Of a stretch of 7,689 bases of DNA, positions 1 through 6,301 are shown piece by piece; position 1 is the first letter of the stretch; the number at the start of each line of letters is the position of its first letter. The stretch is from Spirochaetia bacterium (lineage in GTDB: Bacteria; Spirochaetota; UBA4802; UBA5550), in contig JAITPE010000147.1 of assembly GCA_031289575.1 (NCBI GenBank), positions 1 to 7,689 on the forward strand, in the 5' to 3' direction. Below the pieces are notes generated by a model. The model searched no databases. It saw only the letters and a program-made list of their open reading frames with translations, and was not told where the DNA came from. A program made the position numbers and the translations under genes.

Positions 1-963
1 ATCGAACTCATACGCAATGAAAATTACTACGGCAGCAAGCCCCAAATAAGGCATATCGTTTATAAGGTAATTCCCGAATCCAATGTCGCTCTTCAAATGC
101 TCAAGAAGGGCGATATCGATGTAATGACGATTCGTCCAATACAGTGGGAAAGGCAGACCGCGTCCGAAAAATTCAACGAGAGATTTTACAAGCTGAGCTA
201 TTATCAGCCTAATTGCAGCTACATAGGGTGGAACTCCCGCCGTCCTTTTTTTTCCGACAAGAGGGTAAGGCAGGCCATGACAATGCTCATTGACAGGGAA
301 TCCATTTTACAAAAACTGCAGTTCGGTCATGGAATGGTAGTCAGCGGAACATTTTACGCCTTTAGCAAAGCATACAACAAAAATGTGGAACCCTGGCCGT
401 ACGACCCGCAAAGAGCGGTTGCTCTTCTTAAACAGGCCGGCTGGACCGACACCAACGGAGACGGGTTGCTCGACAAGGACGGCGTTACATTCGCCTTTAC
501 GATTAATATTCCGTCGGGCGCGAGTTTCTCGGAGCGGCTCTCTGTTATAATTAAGGAGGATTTCTCAAAGGCGGGCATTGATGTATCCATCAACCGCTAC
601 GAGTGGGCTGTTTTTCTCTCCAAGATAAACAGCCGCGCCTTTGACACGGTAATATTGGCCTGGAGCTTGGGCTACAGCAATGACCCGTATCAGCTATGGT
701 TCTCCAAAGAGGCCGATAAGGGCTCCAATTTTTGCGCTTTCTCCAATGCCGAGGCCGACCATATAATAGAGGCCGCGCGGCAGGAATTTAACGATGACAA
801 AAGAAACCGCATGTACCACCGCTTTCATGAAATACTGCACGAGGAGCAGCCGTACACGTTTCTCTTTTGCAACCAGGAACATGTTGTTGTGAGCCGCCGC
901 TTTACAAATGTGAAGGTTCACATTATGGGGCTTTACCTTGAGGAATGGGAGATCGCTCAATGA
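1..963 (+). CDS. ABC transporter peptide-binding protein, family 5 (DppA/YejA type), 5'-truncated by the window
   Basis: This is the C-terminal 320 residues of a solute-binding protein that would deliver peptides to the two permeases encoded next to it. The frame is open from base 1, so the signal peptide and N-terminal lobe lie outside the window; the ATG at 97 is internal. Family features seen are an ENYYG segment at the left edge, a GDIDV segment (about residue 37), the block FFSDKRVRQAM (about residues 83-93), PYDPQRAVALLKQAGW (about residues 134-149), and a closing amphipathic region ending in EEWEIAQ. Immediately after the AGW motif is DTNGDGLLDKDG (about residues 150-161). This is an EF-hand-like, probably calcium-binding loop of the kind often seen at this point in the family. 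The TGA stop overlaps the next ATG as ATGA, which suggests translational coupling to the permease. The ligand cannot be read from sequence: oligopeptide, dipeptide or a microcin-like peptide are all possible. Confidence 0.93.
   Translation: MELIRNENYYGSKPQIRHIVYKVIPESNVALQMLKKGDIDVMTIRPIQWERQTASEKFNERFYKLSYYQPNCSYIGWNSRRPFFSDKRVRQAMTMLIDRESILQKLQFGHGMVVSGTFYAFSKAYNKNVEPWPYDPQRAVALLKQAGWTDTNGDGLLDKDGVTFAFTINIPSGASFSERLSVIIKEDFSKAGIDVSINRYEWAVFLSKINSRAFDTVILAWSLGYSNDPYQLWFSKEADKGSNFCAFSNAEADHIIEAARQEFNDDKRNRMYHRFHEILHEEQPYTFLFCNQEHVVVSRRFTNVKVHIMGLYLEEWEIAQ
947..951 (+). promoter_or_regulatory. Ribosome binding site that sets the first permease start
   Basis: GGGAG lies 8 bases before the ATG at 960. 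It supports that start over the in-frame ATG at 945, which overlaps this motif and would add five non-membrane residues ahead of the usual MKKYIIKRLL start of the family. Confidence 0.6.
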
Positions 964-1958
964 AAAAATATATAATAAAGCGGCTGCTCCTCATGCTGCC
1001 TACATTTTTCGGCATAACCCTTGTCACATACGGGATGGTGCGCCTCGCGCCTGGAGATTATACGCAGCTCAAGGCCGGCATGGACTCGCTTAAACAGGGA
1101 GCGTTGAGTCAGGAAATCATAGATCAGGAGCGAGCCCTTTACGGCCTTGACAAGCCTATAATTATCGGTTATGCGGAATGGCTGTGGAAATTCGTAAGGC
1201 TCGATTTCGGAGATTCAAGAAAGGACGGCAAGCCGGTACTCTCGCGCATAGGCGAAACATTGCCCGTTACAATAACGCTGAGTGTTATAACCATTGTGGT
1301 GATATACATTATTTCGGTTCCCATGGGAATACTCACTGCGGTACGAAAGGATTCCCTGTTCGACCGCGGGACAAGCCTTCTGCTGTTTATTCTCTATTCG
1401 CTGCCTTCTTTTTGGGTCGCTCTTCTCCTGCTCACCTACCTCGCAGGCGGCGAATACCTTGATTTGTTTCCGCTCGGAGGCATAACATCGGACTGGACAG
1501 GCAATGAGGGCTTTTTCACCAAAGCCGCCGATTTTATGCGGCATCTCGTACTTCCGGTAATTACTCTGACCTACGGCGGCTTCGCCTTTTTATCGCGATA
1601 CACAAGGGCCAATATGCTTGAAGTCATAAATCAGCAGTACATAACAACCGCGCGTTCCAAGGGCTTGTCCGAAAAAAGAGTTGTGCTTGTGCACGCCTTC
1701 AGGAACTCCATGGTTCCTCTTGTAACGCTCATGGCCTCGCTGCTGCCGGCCCTCATAGGCGGAAGCGTAATTGTTGAATCAATATTTTCCATTCCCGGAA
1801 TCGGCCGTCTCGGCTTCGAGGCGGTGCTCTCGCGCGATATTCCGGTGATCATGGCTATAGCGTCAATATCGGCCTTTCTTACTCTTGCCGGAATTTTGCT
1901 TGCCGATATAATGTACGCTGTGGTAGACCCAAGGATAAGATTAGATGGAAAAGCCTGA
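960..1958 (+). CDS. Peptide ABC transporter permease, YejB/DppB type
   Basis: This is an inner-membrane subunit forming half of the translocation channel. It has 332 residues from the ATG at 960, normal for DppB/OppB/YejB proteins. The N-terminus MKKYIIKRLLLMLPTFFGI is the classic first membrane helix after a short basic stretch. About five further hydrophobic segments follow (roughly residues 100-125, 138-164, 196-213, 250-276 and 296-322). The cytoplasmic EAA loop that docks the ATPase is visible at about 221-255, with YITTARSKGLSEKRV and HAFRN. Two details fit YejB better than DppB: AGGEYLDLFPLGGI at about 162-175, and the end VDPRIRLDGKA. The gene overlaps the binding-protein gene by 4 bp and the next permease by 14 bp, so co-translation is likely. 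The family call is secure; the YejB subgroup is from memory of the E. coli protein. Confidence 0.95.
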   Translation: MKKYIIKRLLLMLPTFFGITLVTYGMVRLAPGDYTQLKAGMDSLKQGALSQEIIDQERALYGLDKPIIIGYAEWLWKFVRLDFGDSRKDGKPVLSRIGETLPVTITLSVITIVVIYIISVPMGILTAVRKDSLFDRGTSLLLFILYSLPSFWVALLLLTYLAGGEYLDLFPLGGITSDWTGNEGFFTKAADFMRHLVLPVITLTYGGFAFLSRYTRANMLEVINQQYITTARSKGLSEKRVVLVHAFRNSMVPLVTLMASLLPALIGGSVIVESIFSIPGIGRLGFEAVLSRDIPVIMAIASISAFLTLAGILLADIMYAVVDPRIRLDGKA

Positions 1959-2946
1959 TATCCTGCCGGGAGGCTACCGCGCGGCGGTATGGAGAAACTT
2001 CAAAAGAAACAACCTCGCGTTCGGCGGCTTGTGCATCGTGTCGGCCCTGATTGTCACGGCGATTCTTGCGCCGCTCATAGCCAACAACAAGCCCTACATC
2101 TACGTAAGCGAGAAGGGCGTGTATTTTCCGCTCTTCTTTAATCACAGTGAATTAAAGGATGCCGACCTAAGGAGCGGCGCGTATCCGGGGTTTAAAATAT
2201 TTCCTCCCGTGCCCTACAGTCCGTCCGAGTACGATCTTAGCTTTATAGTGCTTCCTCCGTCGGCAAAGCATATCATGGGCACCGATGAGCAGGGGCGCGA
2301 CCTTGCCTCACGAATGATTCATGGCACAAGGGTCTCTATCTTTATCGGCTTCATCGCTGTGTTCTTGTATGTAATGATAGGGATAGTTGTGGGCGCGCTC
2401 GCCGGTTTTTACGGCGGCAAGGCCGATATGGTAATATCCCGGCTGATTGAGATAGTGATGTGCTTTCCCACATTTTTTCTTATTCTCACGATTCTCGCGC
2501 TGTGGGGGCCGAGCCTTTTAAGCGTCATGGTTGTTATAGGCATAACAGGATGGACAGGCATAGCGCGAATTGTGCGCGGCGAGTTTATGCGCCTGAGGGA
2601 GGCCGATTATATTGTATCCGCAAAGGCAGCCGGGGCCGGCGACTTCCGGGTTATATTTACGCATATGCTTCCCAACGCGCTGCCTCCGGTATTGGTTTCC
2701 GCGATGTTCGGCATAGCGTCAACAATTCTCATTGAGTCATCGCTCAGCTTTCTCGGATTCGGAGTGCAGCCTCCGACGCCGAGTTGGGGAGACATACTGT
2801 CTCAGTCAAGGGATTTCATAGACTTCGCCTGGTGGCTTACGCTGATTCCGGGATTCGCCATCTTCATCACAATAACGGCGTATAATCTTGTAGGCGATGG
2901 ACTGCAGGATGCCTTTGACCCAAAATCTGTAATACACCGCCGTTAA
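1945..2946 (+). CDS. Peptide ABC transporter permease, YejE/DppC type
   Basis: This is the second channel subunit, 333 residues, partner of the preceding permease. The start at 1945 has AAGGA at 1931-1935 and lies inside the upstream gene. The N-terminal cytoplasmic stretch WRNFKRNNLAFGGL (about 16-29) and first helix match the OppC N-terminal domain. MGTDEQGRDLASRMIHGTR (about 111-129) is the DppC/OppC hallmark. The EAA loop is at about 218-251 (READYIVSAKAAGAGD, then THMLPNALPPV), and the end has GDGLQDAFDPK. Between the first helix and the GTD motif is an extended loop of about 60 residues with NNKPYIYV and YFPLFF. I recall a similar insertion in E. coli YejE but not in typical DppC, so a YejABE-like importer is inferred. 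No ATPase gene follows, unlike the E. coli yejABEF order. Confidence 0.95.
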   Translation: MEKPDILPGGYRAAVWRNFKRNNLAFGGLCIVSALIVTAILAPLIANNKPYIYVSEKGVYFPLFFNHSELKDADLRSGAYPGFKIFPPVPYSPSEYDLSFIVLPPSAKHIMGTDEQGRDLASRMIHGTRVSIFIGFIAVFLYVMIGIVVGALAGFYGGKADMVISRLIEIVMCFPTFFLILTILALWGPSLLSVMVVIGITGWTGIARIVRGEFMRLREADYIVSAKAAGAGDFRVIFTHMLPNALPPVLVSAMFGIASTILIESSLSFLGFGVQPPTPSWGDILSQSRDFIDFAWWLTLIPGFAIFITITAYNLVGDGLQDAFDPKSVIHRR

Positions 2947-2950
2947 TGAT

Positions 2951-3604
2951 ATGTACTATATAATCGGAGACATACACGGAGATCTAAGCAAACTTCAGAA
3001 CCTTTTGCAAAAGGTTCTGAAGAACTTTGACAGCGAACGCGACACCATGCTCTTTCTCGGAGATTATATCGACCGCGGCAATTTTGGATTCGAAACCATT
3101 GCGTTTCTCATAAATCTATCCGAAAAAATAAATACTGTTTTTCTTCTCGGCAATCATGAGGATATGTTTTATGATTATATCCAAGGTGAAAACCGCGAAC
3201 TCTTTCTTTACAATGGCGGTGAAAAAACAGTCCGGAGCTACAAGCGCAATACCGGTTCCGAAACTCCTCCAGAAAGCCACCGGAAATTTTACAGAGAACT
3301 CAAGCTAATTCACGAGGCCGATGATTTTGTCGCCGCTCACGCCGGTTTGAATCCTGATCTTAATATTTGCGACCAGCAGAAGGACGATGTAATATGGATA
3401 CGCGAAAAATTTTACAATTCGCCCAGGTGCTGGTCCAAGACTGTGATATTTGGGCACACCCCTGTTTCGCATTTCAGGGGCGAGCCCGGCATTTATTTTG
3501 ACAGCAGCCGCAATATAATAGGGATTGATAACGGCATTATATACGGCCGCCCCTTAGCCTGCCTGCGCTGGCCCGACAAAAAAGTCTACTACAGCGGCGC
3601 ATAG
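2951..3604 (+). CDS. PPP-family metallophosphatase (ApaH/PrpE-like Ser/Thr phosphatase)
   Basis: This is a 217-residue cytoplasmic phosphoesterase with the full two-metal active site of the calcineurin-like PPP family: GDIHGD at residues 6-11 (ligands D7, H9), GDYIDRG at 37-43 (D38), GNHED at 67-71 (N68, with catalytic H69), AAHAG at 128-132 (H130) and FGHTPV at 167-172 (H169). WIREKF at 149-154 is a segment common in small bacterial members. Length fits the bacterial protein-phosphatase/diadenosine-tetraphosphatase group. Sequence alone does not decide between phosphoprotein, Ap4A or another nucleotide as substrate. The start lies 4 bp after the permease stop and has no clear Shine-Dalgarno, so translation may depend on ribosomes finishing the permease. 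Codons 15-24 are written as a perfect 30-bp palindrome. The gene sits between transporter and argH genes, and I see no functional link to either. Confidence 0.93.
   Translation: MYYIIGDIHGDLSKLQNLLQKVLKNFDSERDTMLFLGDYIDRGNFGFETIAFLINLSEKINTVFLLGNHEDMFYDYIQGENRELFLYNGGEKTVRSYKRNTGSETPPESHRKFYRELKLIHEADDFVAAHAGLNPDLNICDQQKDDVIWIREKFYNSPRCWSKTVIFGHTPVSHFRGEPGIYFDSSRNIIGIDNGIIYGRPLACLRWPDKKVYYSGA
2993..3022 (+). repeat. Perfect 30-bp palindrome inside the phosphatase gene
   Basis: The left arm CTTCAGAACCTTTTG is followed directly by its exact reverse complement. CAAA at 2989-2992 can also pair with TTTG at 3026-3029 across a three-base bulge, which extends the stem. It encodes LQNLLQKVLK (residues 15-24), the helix after the GDIHGD motif. 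It has no T-run after it, so it is not an intrinsic terminator. Role unknown: an mRNA hairpin, a protein-binding site or a remnant palindromic element are possible. Confidence 0.9.
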
Positions 3605-3629
3605 AGAAACCGCGATACAGGAGAAGAAT

Positions 3630-5018
3630 ATGCCACACGAAAATAAAAAACTCTGGGGCGGCCGTTTCGGCAGCGTCTCGGCCGAAATAACAGAAAAACT
3701 TTCATCCTCAATACAGTACGACTGCAGAATGTACAGGCAGGACATAAGGGGCTCCATAGCGCACGCGCGCATGCTTGAAAAAATGAAAATTTTATCCGCG
3801 GACGAACTCAAGGCCGTAACCGGCGGACTCACATCCATCATGAATGAGATAGAGCGGGGGGATTTCCCCTTTTCGGAAAGCCTTGAGGATATTCACATGA
3901 ATATTGAGTCGCGCCTTACGGAGCGAATAGGCGAGGCCGGCAAGAAACTCCATACGGCGCGCTCCCGCAATGATCAGGTCGCGCTTGACGTGCGCCTTTA
4001 TATACGCGATGAGGCAAAATCAATACGCGAAGAACTATTGGGCCTCATAGAGACTCTCGTAAAAAAGGCCGAAGAAAATATTGATGTCATAATGCCGGGC
4101 TACACACACATGCAGGTTGCGCAGCCTGTGCTGTTCGCACAGCACATGCTGGCCTATGCGTGGCAATTCACGCGCGACATGCGGCGCCTTGATTTTGCCG
4201 ATGACTCGTCCTCCTCGCTGCCTTTGGGCTGTGGAGCGCTCGCAGGCGTAAATTATAAGAACGACAGGGAGTTTTTGCGGAATGAATTGGGCTTCAAGGA
4301 TATTGTGCTCAATTCAATGGACGCGGTGAGCGACAGGGATTTTGTCCTTGATTTTTTGTATTTTTCCGCGGTCATGGGCGCTCACATGTCGCGCTTCTGT
4401 GAGGAGATAGTCCTCTGGTCGGGCTCGGACTTCTCTTTCATAAAACTCGCCGAGAATCTTACAACAGGCTCATCCATAATGCCGCAGAAGAGAAATCCCG
4501 ATCTCGCGGAACTCATCCGCGGAAAGAGCGGCAGGCTTTACGGCAACCTGTTCTCGCTTTTGACGGTACTCAAGGGAATCCCCATGACCTACAACCGCGA
4601 CATTCAGGAGGACAAGGAGCCCCTATTCGACTCGGTTGATACGGTAAAACTCGCTATAGAGGGGCTCACCGCAATGGTGTCCACAATGACTCTTAACAAG
4701 GAACGAATGCTCAGGGGCGTTTACAGCAATTTTTCCACAGCGACCGATATCGCCGATTACTTAGCCCAAAAAGGAGTTCCTTTCAGGGAATCGCACGCCA
4801 TTGTGGGACAAATAGTCCGCCACTGCGAGGAGAACGGGAAGGATTTTTTTACCCTCGGCCTTGATGAACTCAAGCCGTTTTCACCTGCCATAGAGGCTGA
4901 TATTGCCGAATACATAAAACCTGAGAGTTCCACCGAACGCAAGCAGTCCATGGGAAGCACAGCAAGAGCTGAGGTCGAGAGACAAATCGCTGTATTGAAA
5001 GAACGCTTTGGCTTTTAG
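3630..5018 (+). CDS. argH: Argininosuccinate lyase
   Basis: This cytoplasmic homotetrameric enzyme catalyses the last step of arginine synthesis, splitting argininosuccinate into arginine and fumarate. The 462 residues are the normal full length. Visible family features are LWGGRF at residues 8-13, HTARSRNDQ at 108-116 (substrate binding), GYTHMQ at 157-162 with the conserved His160, and the fumarase/aspartase-superfamily signature GSSIMPQKRNP at 280-290, which carries the catalytic serine and the lysine. PLGCGALAG at 198-206 has Cys where Ser or Ala is usual, which is probably harmless. The start is supported by AGGAG at 3619-3623, six bases before the ATG. It follows the phosphatase by 25 bp and is probably in the same transcription unit. 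No other arginine gene and no recognisable Arg box were seen. It converges with the reverse-strand insert 40 bp downstream, without an obvious terminator. Confidence 0.98.
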   Translation: MPHENKKLWGGRFGSVSAEITEKLSSSIQYDCRMYRQDIRGSIAHARMLEKMKILSADELKAVTGGLTSIMNEIERGDFPFSESLEDIHMNIESRLTERIGEAGKKLHTARSRNDQVALDVRLYIRDEAKSIREELLGLIETLVKKAEENIDVIMPGYTHMQVAQPVLFAQHMLAYAWQFTRDMRRLDFADDSSSSLPLGCGALAGVNYKNDREFLRNELGFKDIVLNSMDAVSDRDFVLDFLYFSAVMGAHMSRFCEEIVLWSGSDFSFIKLAENLTTGSSIMPQKRNPDLAELIRGKSGRLYGNLFSLLTVLKGIPMTYNRDIQEDKEPLFDSVDTVKLAIEGLTAMVSTMTLNKERMLRGVYSNFSTATDIADYLAQKGVPFRESHAIVGQIVRHCEENGKDFFTLGLDELKPFSPAIEADIAEYIKPESSTERKQSMGSTARAEVERQIAVLKERFGF

Positions 5019-5058
5019 GACTTTATGCAGGGCATCTCAAAATCATTTACCATAATTT

Positions 5059-5367
5059 TTAATTTGTAATTCCGATGGCATTTGTTTCGTTTATCCACTT
5101 TTGAGGCGACATCCAAAAATGTGGTTTGGCTGATTCATTTTTAAACCCCTCATAAATGTGGGGGTTAAAATTCGAGTTGTTCAAGGTTTCCCACAATCCG
5201 AGGTATTCAATTGTGCTATACGTGCGAAGCCAAAGACTGATAATCTGTGACGGATTTTCCCTGTCGCGGTATTTGGCAATATCCGTCAGAGATATGTAAT
5301 CTTCTTTGTGGTGCGAAAGTAAAATCACTTCCGTTCCCTGTACGATGATGGTCTCTTTTTTACTCAT
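5059..5367 (-). CDS. KilA-N domain protein, C-terminally truncated, probably a remnant
   Basis: This 102-residue frame matches the N-terminal part of KilA-N domain proteins, predicted DNA-binding proteins common in phages, plasmids and prophage-like islands. Recognisable family stretches are VQGTEVILLSHHKEDYISLTDIAKY (about residues 9-33), ISLWLR (43-48), TIEYLGLWETLNN (about 52-64), and SPQKWINETNAIGIT near the end. Related proteins I recall continue after this point with a glycine-rich SKSGRYGGTYAH-like segment and total about 250-280 residues; here TAA comes immediately. Past the stop, a shifted frame reads KNYGK and then stops, so a frameshift plus deletion is likely. The start at 5367 has only a weak ribosome site but overlaps the end of a possible upstream frame as TAATG. 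GC is near 38-48% in the lines counted, higher than the neighbouring unknown gene, so the two may have arrived separately. A functional short protein is not excluded. Confidence 0.75.
   Translation of the reverse strand: MSKKETIIVQGTEVILLSHHKEDYISLTDIAKYRDRENPSQIISLWLRTYSTIEYLGLWETLNNSNFNPHIYEGFKNESAKPHFWMSPQKWINETNAIGITN
5144..5166 (-). repeat. Imperfect inverted repeat within the KilA-N frame
   Basis: AACCCC (5144-5149) pairs with GGGGTT (5161-5166) around an 11-base loop that itself holds CAT and ATG. The flanking T and A runs can extend the stem across a one-base bulge. It lies in the segment encoding NFNPHIYEGF, where the family is variable. It may be chance. Confidence 0.4.
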
Positions 5368-5391
5368 TAAAATGTCATTTCTTCAATATTT

Positions 5392-5460
5392 TCAAAATAC
5401 ACACCTGTCGGCTTGGTCTCCTTTCCTACGCATTACATAATATTCAAAATCATTTTCCAT
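5392..5460 (-). CDS. Tiny reading frame ahead of the KilA-N gene, apparently frameshifted
   Basis: From an ATG at 5460 with AGGAG eight bases upstream, 22 codons run to TGA: MENDFEYYVMRRKGDQADRCVF. If one G of the GG pair (plus-strand CC at 5420-5421) is removed, the frame reads MENDFEYYVMRRKETKPTGV and then YFENIEEMTF. This 30-residue peptide would end in a TAA overlapping the KilA-N start codon as TAATG (5365-5369). That exact coupling suggests the longer version is the ancestral gene and that the present copy carries a one-base insertion or a sequencing error. I do not recognise the peptide; it is acidic and lacks membrane segments. It may be the first gene of a small operon with KilA-N, or the relic of a longer gene. 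Confidence 0.35.
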   Translation of the reverse strand: MENDFEYYVMRRKGDQADRCVF

Positions 5461-5468
5461 TTTTAAAT

Positions 5469-5473
5469 CTCCT
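5469..5473 (-). promoter_or_regulatory. Ribosome binding site for the tiny reverse-strand frame
   Basis: Read on the reverse strand this is AGGAG, eight bases before the ATG at 5458-5460. It is the clearest ribosome site in the reverse-strand insert and the main reason to take that short frame seriously. Confidence 0.5.
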
Positions 5474-5511
5474 GTATCCTTTTGCGGGGACGGTTTTATT
5501 GTTTAATGTCC

Positions 5512-6105
5512 TCATATTCCTAATTCCTTGAAATATTTATGTTCATTTAATCCAACAGAACATATTTCAGAAAGCGCCTTCTCTATAAATTCACTTATAG
5601 CTGCTTCATTTAACATTTCAAAATCAGTAATTGATTTTCTTTTATAAAATAAAGGACATTCTTGATTGTTTGACTTTTTTGTTAATATATTTTCAAATCC
5701 ATATTTTTTTAATCCATTTAATTTTTTGCAAAAATCTTTATCTTTTAAAATTTCGTCACTGTATTCCACTTCTATATCAAAAAATAATACAATTTCAGGC
5801 ACATTTTTTTTGAGAAATTTTATTCCCCTAAATTCTTCACTAAAATAATACCCAATAAAAATCCATTGCAGATATGATGCTATTTTACTATTAATGATTA
5901 AGCCTATTTGTCCAAATCCGCTTCCGCCATCATCAACATCCATATCACCGGTGTTTAACGGTAATGGAAATTTATTTTCCCGTAATTTTACTTCTAAATC
6001 TCCAAATAATATTTTTAATAATTTCCCTTCAAATTCTTCATTTGAATCAGAAAGATAAATATTGATTTCTTCTTTAGTAAGCTCAATTGCTTTTTTAATC
6101 TGCAT
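5512..6105 (-). CDS. Hypothetical protein of unknown function, AT-rich, likely horizontally acquired
   Basis: I do not recognise this 197-residue protein. It has no signal peptide and no convincing membrane helix, and is lysine- and glutamate-rich, so it is probably soluble and cytoplasmic. It begins with a charged helix-like region (MQIKKAIELTKEEI). Then come TGDMDVDDGGSGFG (about residues 52-65), an acidic and glycine-rich turn; a predicted mixed beta region with SYLQWIFIGYYFSEEFRGIKF (about 77-97) and PEIVLFFDIEVEY (about 103-115); and a helical end. The acidic residues in beta context could suggest a nuclease-like or immunity-type fold, but no catalytic motif is clear enough to call. Base composition is about 17-32% GC in the lines counted, far below argH and queA. 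A perfect consensus promoter sits just upstream, and AGAGAA (6112-6117) is a weak ribosome site. The frame is intact, unlike the two downstream reverse-strand frames. Confidence 0.75.
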   Translation of the reverse strand: MQIKKAIELTKEEINIYLSDSNEEFEGKLLKILFGDLEVKLRENKFPLPLNTGDMDVDDGGSGFGQIGLIINSKIASYLQWIFIGYYFSEEFRGIKFLKKNVPEIVLFFDIEVEYSDEILKDKDFCKKLNGLKKYGFENILTKKSNNQECPLFYKRKSITDFEMLNEAAISEFIEKALSEICSVGLNEHKYFKELGI

Positions 6106-6122
6106 AATATGTTCTCTAAAAT

Positions 6123-6136
6123 CTTTAGTCTTTAGT
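6123..6136 (-). repeat. Tandem 7-bp repeat at the predicted transcription start
   Basis: On the reverse strand ACTAAAG occurs twice in direct succession, directly after the -10 box and spanning the expected +1 (near 6131). The position fits an operator for a repressor, but a chance repeat in AT-rich DNA is possible. Confidence 0.4.
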
Positions 6137-6137
6137 A

Positions 6138-6166
6138 ATTATATACTCCATTATTACACATGTCAA
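6138..6166 (-). promoter_or_regulatory. Perfect consensus sigma-70 promoter for the unknown reverse-strand gene
   Basis: On the reverse strand, TTGACA (6161-6166) and TATAAT (6138-6143) match the housekeeping consensus at all 12 positions and are separated by the ideal 17 bases. Transcription would start near 6131, giving a leader of about 25 bases before the ATG at 6105. An A/T-rich stretch upstream (6167-6182) could act as an UP element. Full consensus promoters are uncommon and imply strong expression unless repressed. Confidence 0.85.
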
Positions 6167-6301
6167 GTTTTTTATACTTTATTAAAACTATCCGTTTTTT
6201 CCCGCGCATGTGGTCGATCGGCGGCGCTTCAAGAATCGAATCGGTTCCATTTTACCATATATCCGGGCAGCAGGTGTTTTTATTGACAGCATCATCCCTC
6301 T

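Noticed and set aside
945..959. Earlier in-frame ATG for the first permease
   Set aside because: It overlaps the GGGAG ribosome site that fits the ATG at 960, and it adds residues not seen at the start of the family.
1178..1544. Overlapping frames inside the first permease gene
   Set aside because: They are shadows of a well-supported coding gene, with no family features or start signals.
5019..5058. Intrinsic terminator between argH and the KilA-N remnant
   Set aside because: Only a weak AAAAT/ATTTT pairing is present, with no GC stem.
5486..5500. GGGGACGG-like motif as a transposon-associated repeat
   Set aside because: It is a single short occurrence with no partner arm or transposase nearby, too little to support a call.
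6200..6260. Possible tRNA fragment or attachment site (CGAATCGGTTCC and a later ACCA)
   Set aside because: No cloverleaf arms can be paired, and no matching copy was found at the other end of the insert.
6062..6286. Forward-strand frame across the promoter region
   Set aside because: It runs antisense to the unknown gene's start and crosses the consensus promoter; it has no ribosome site and reads as composition-driven.
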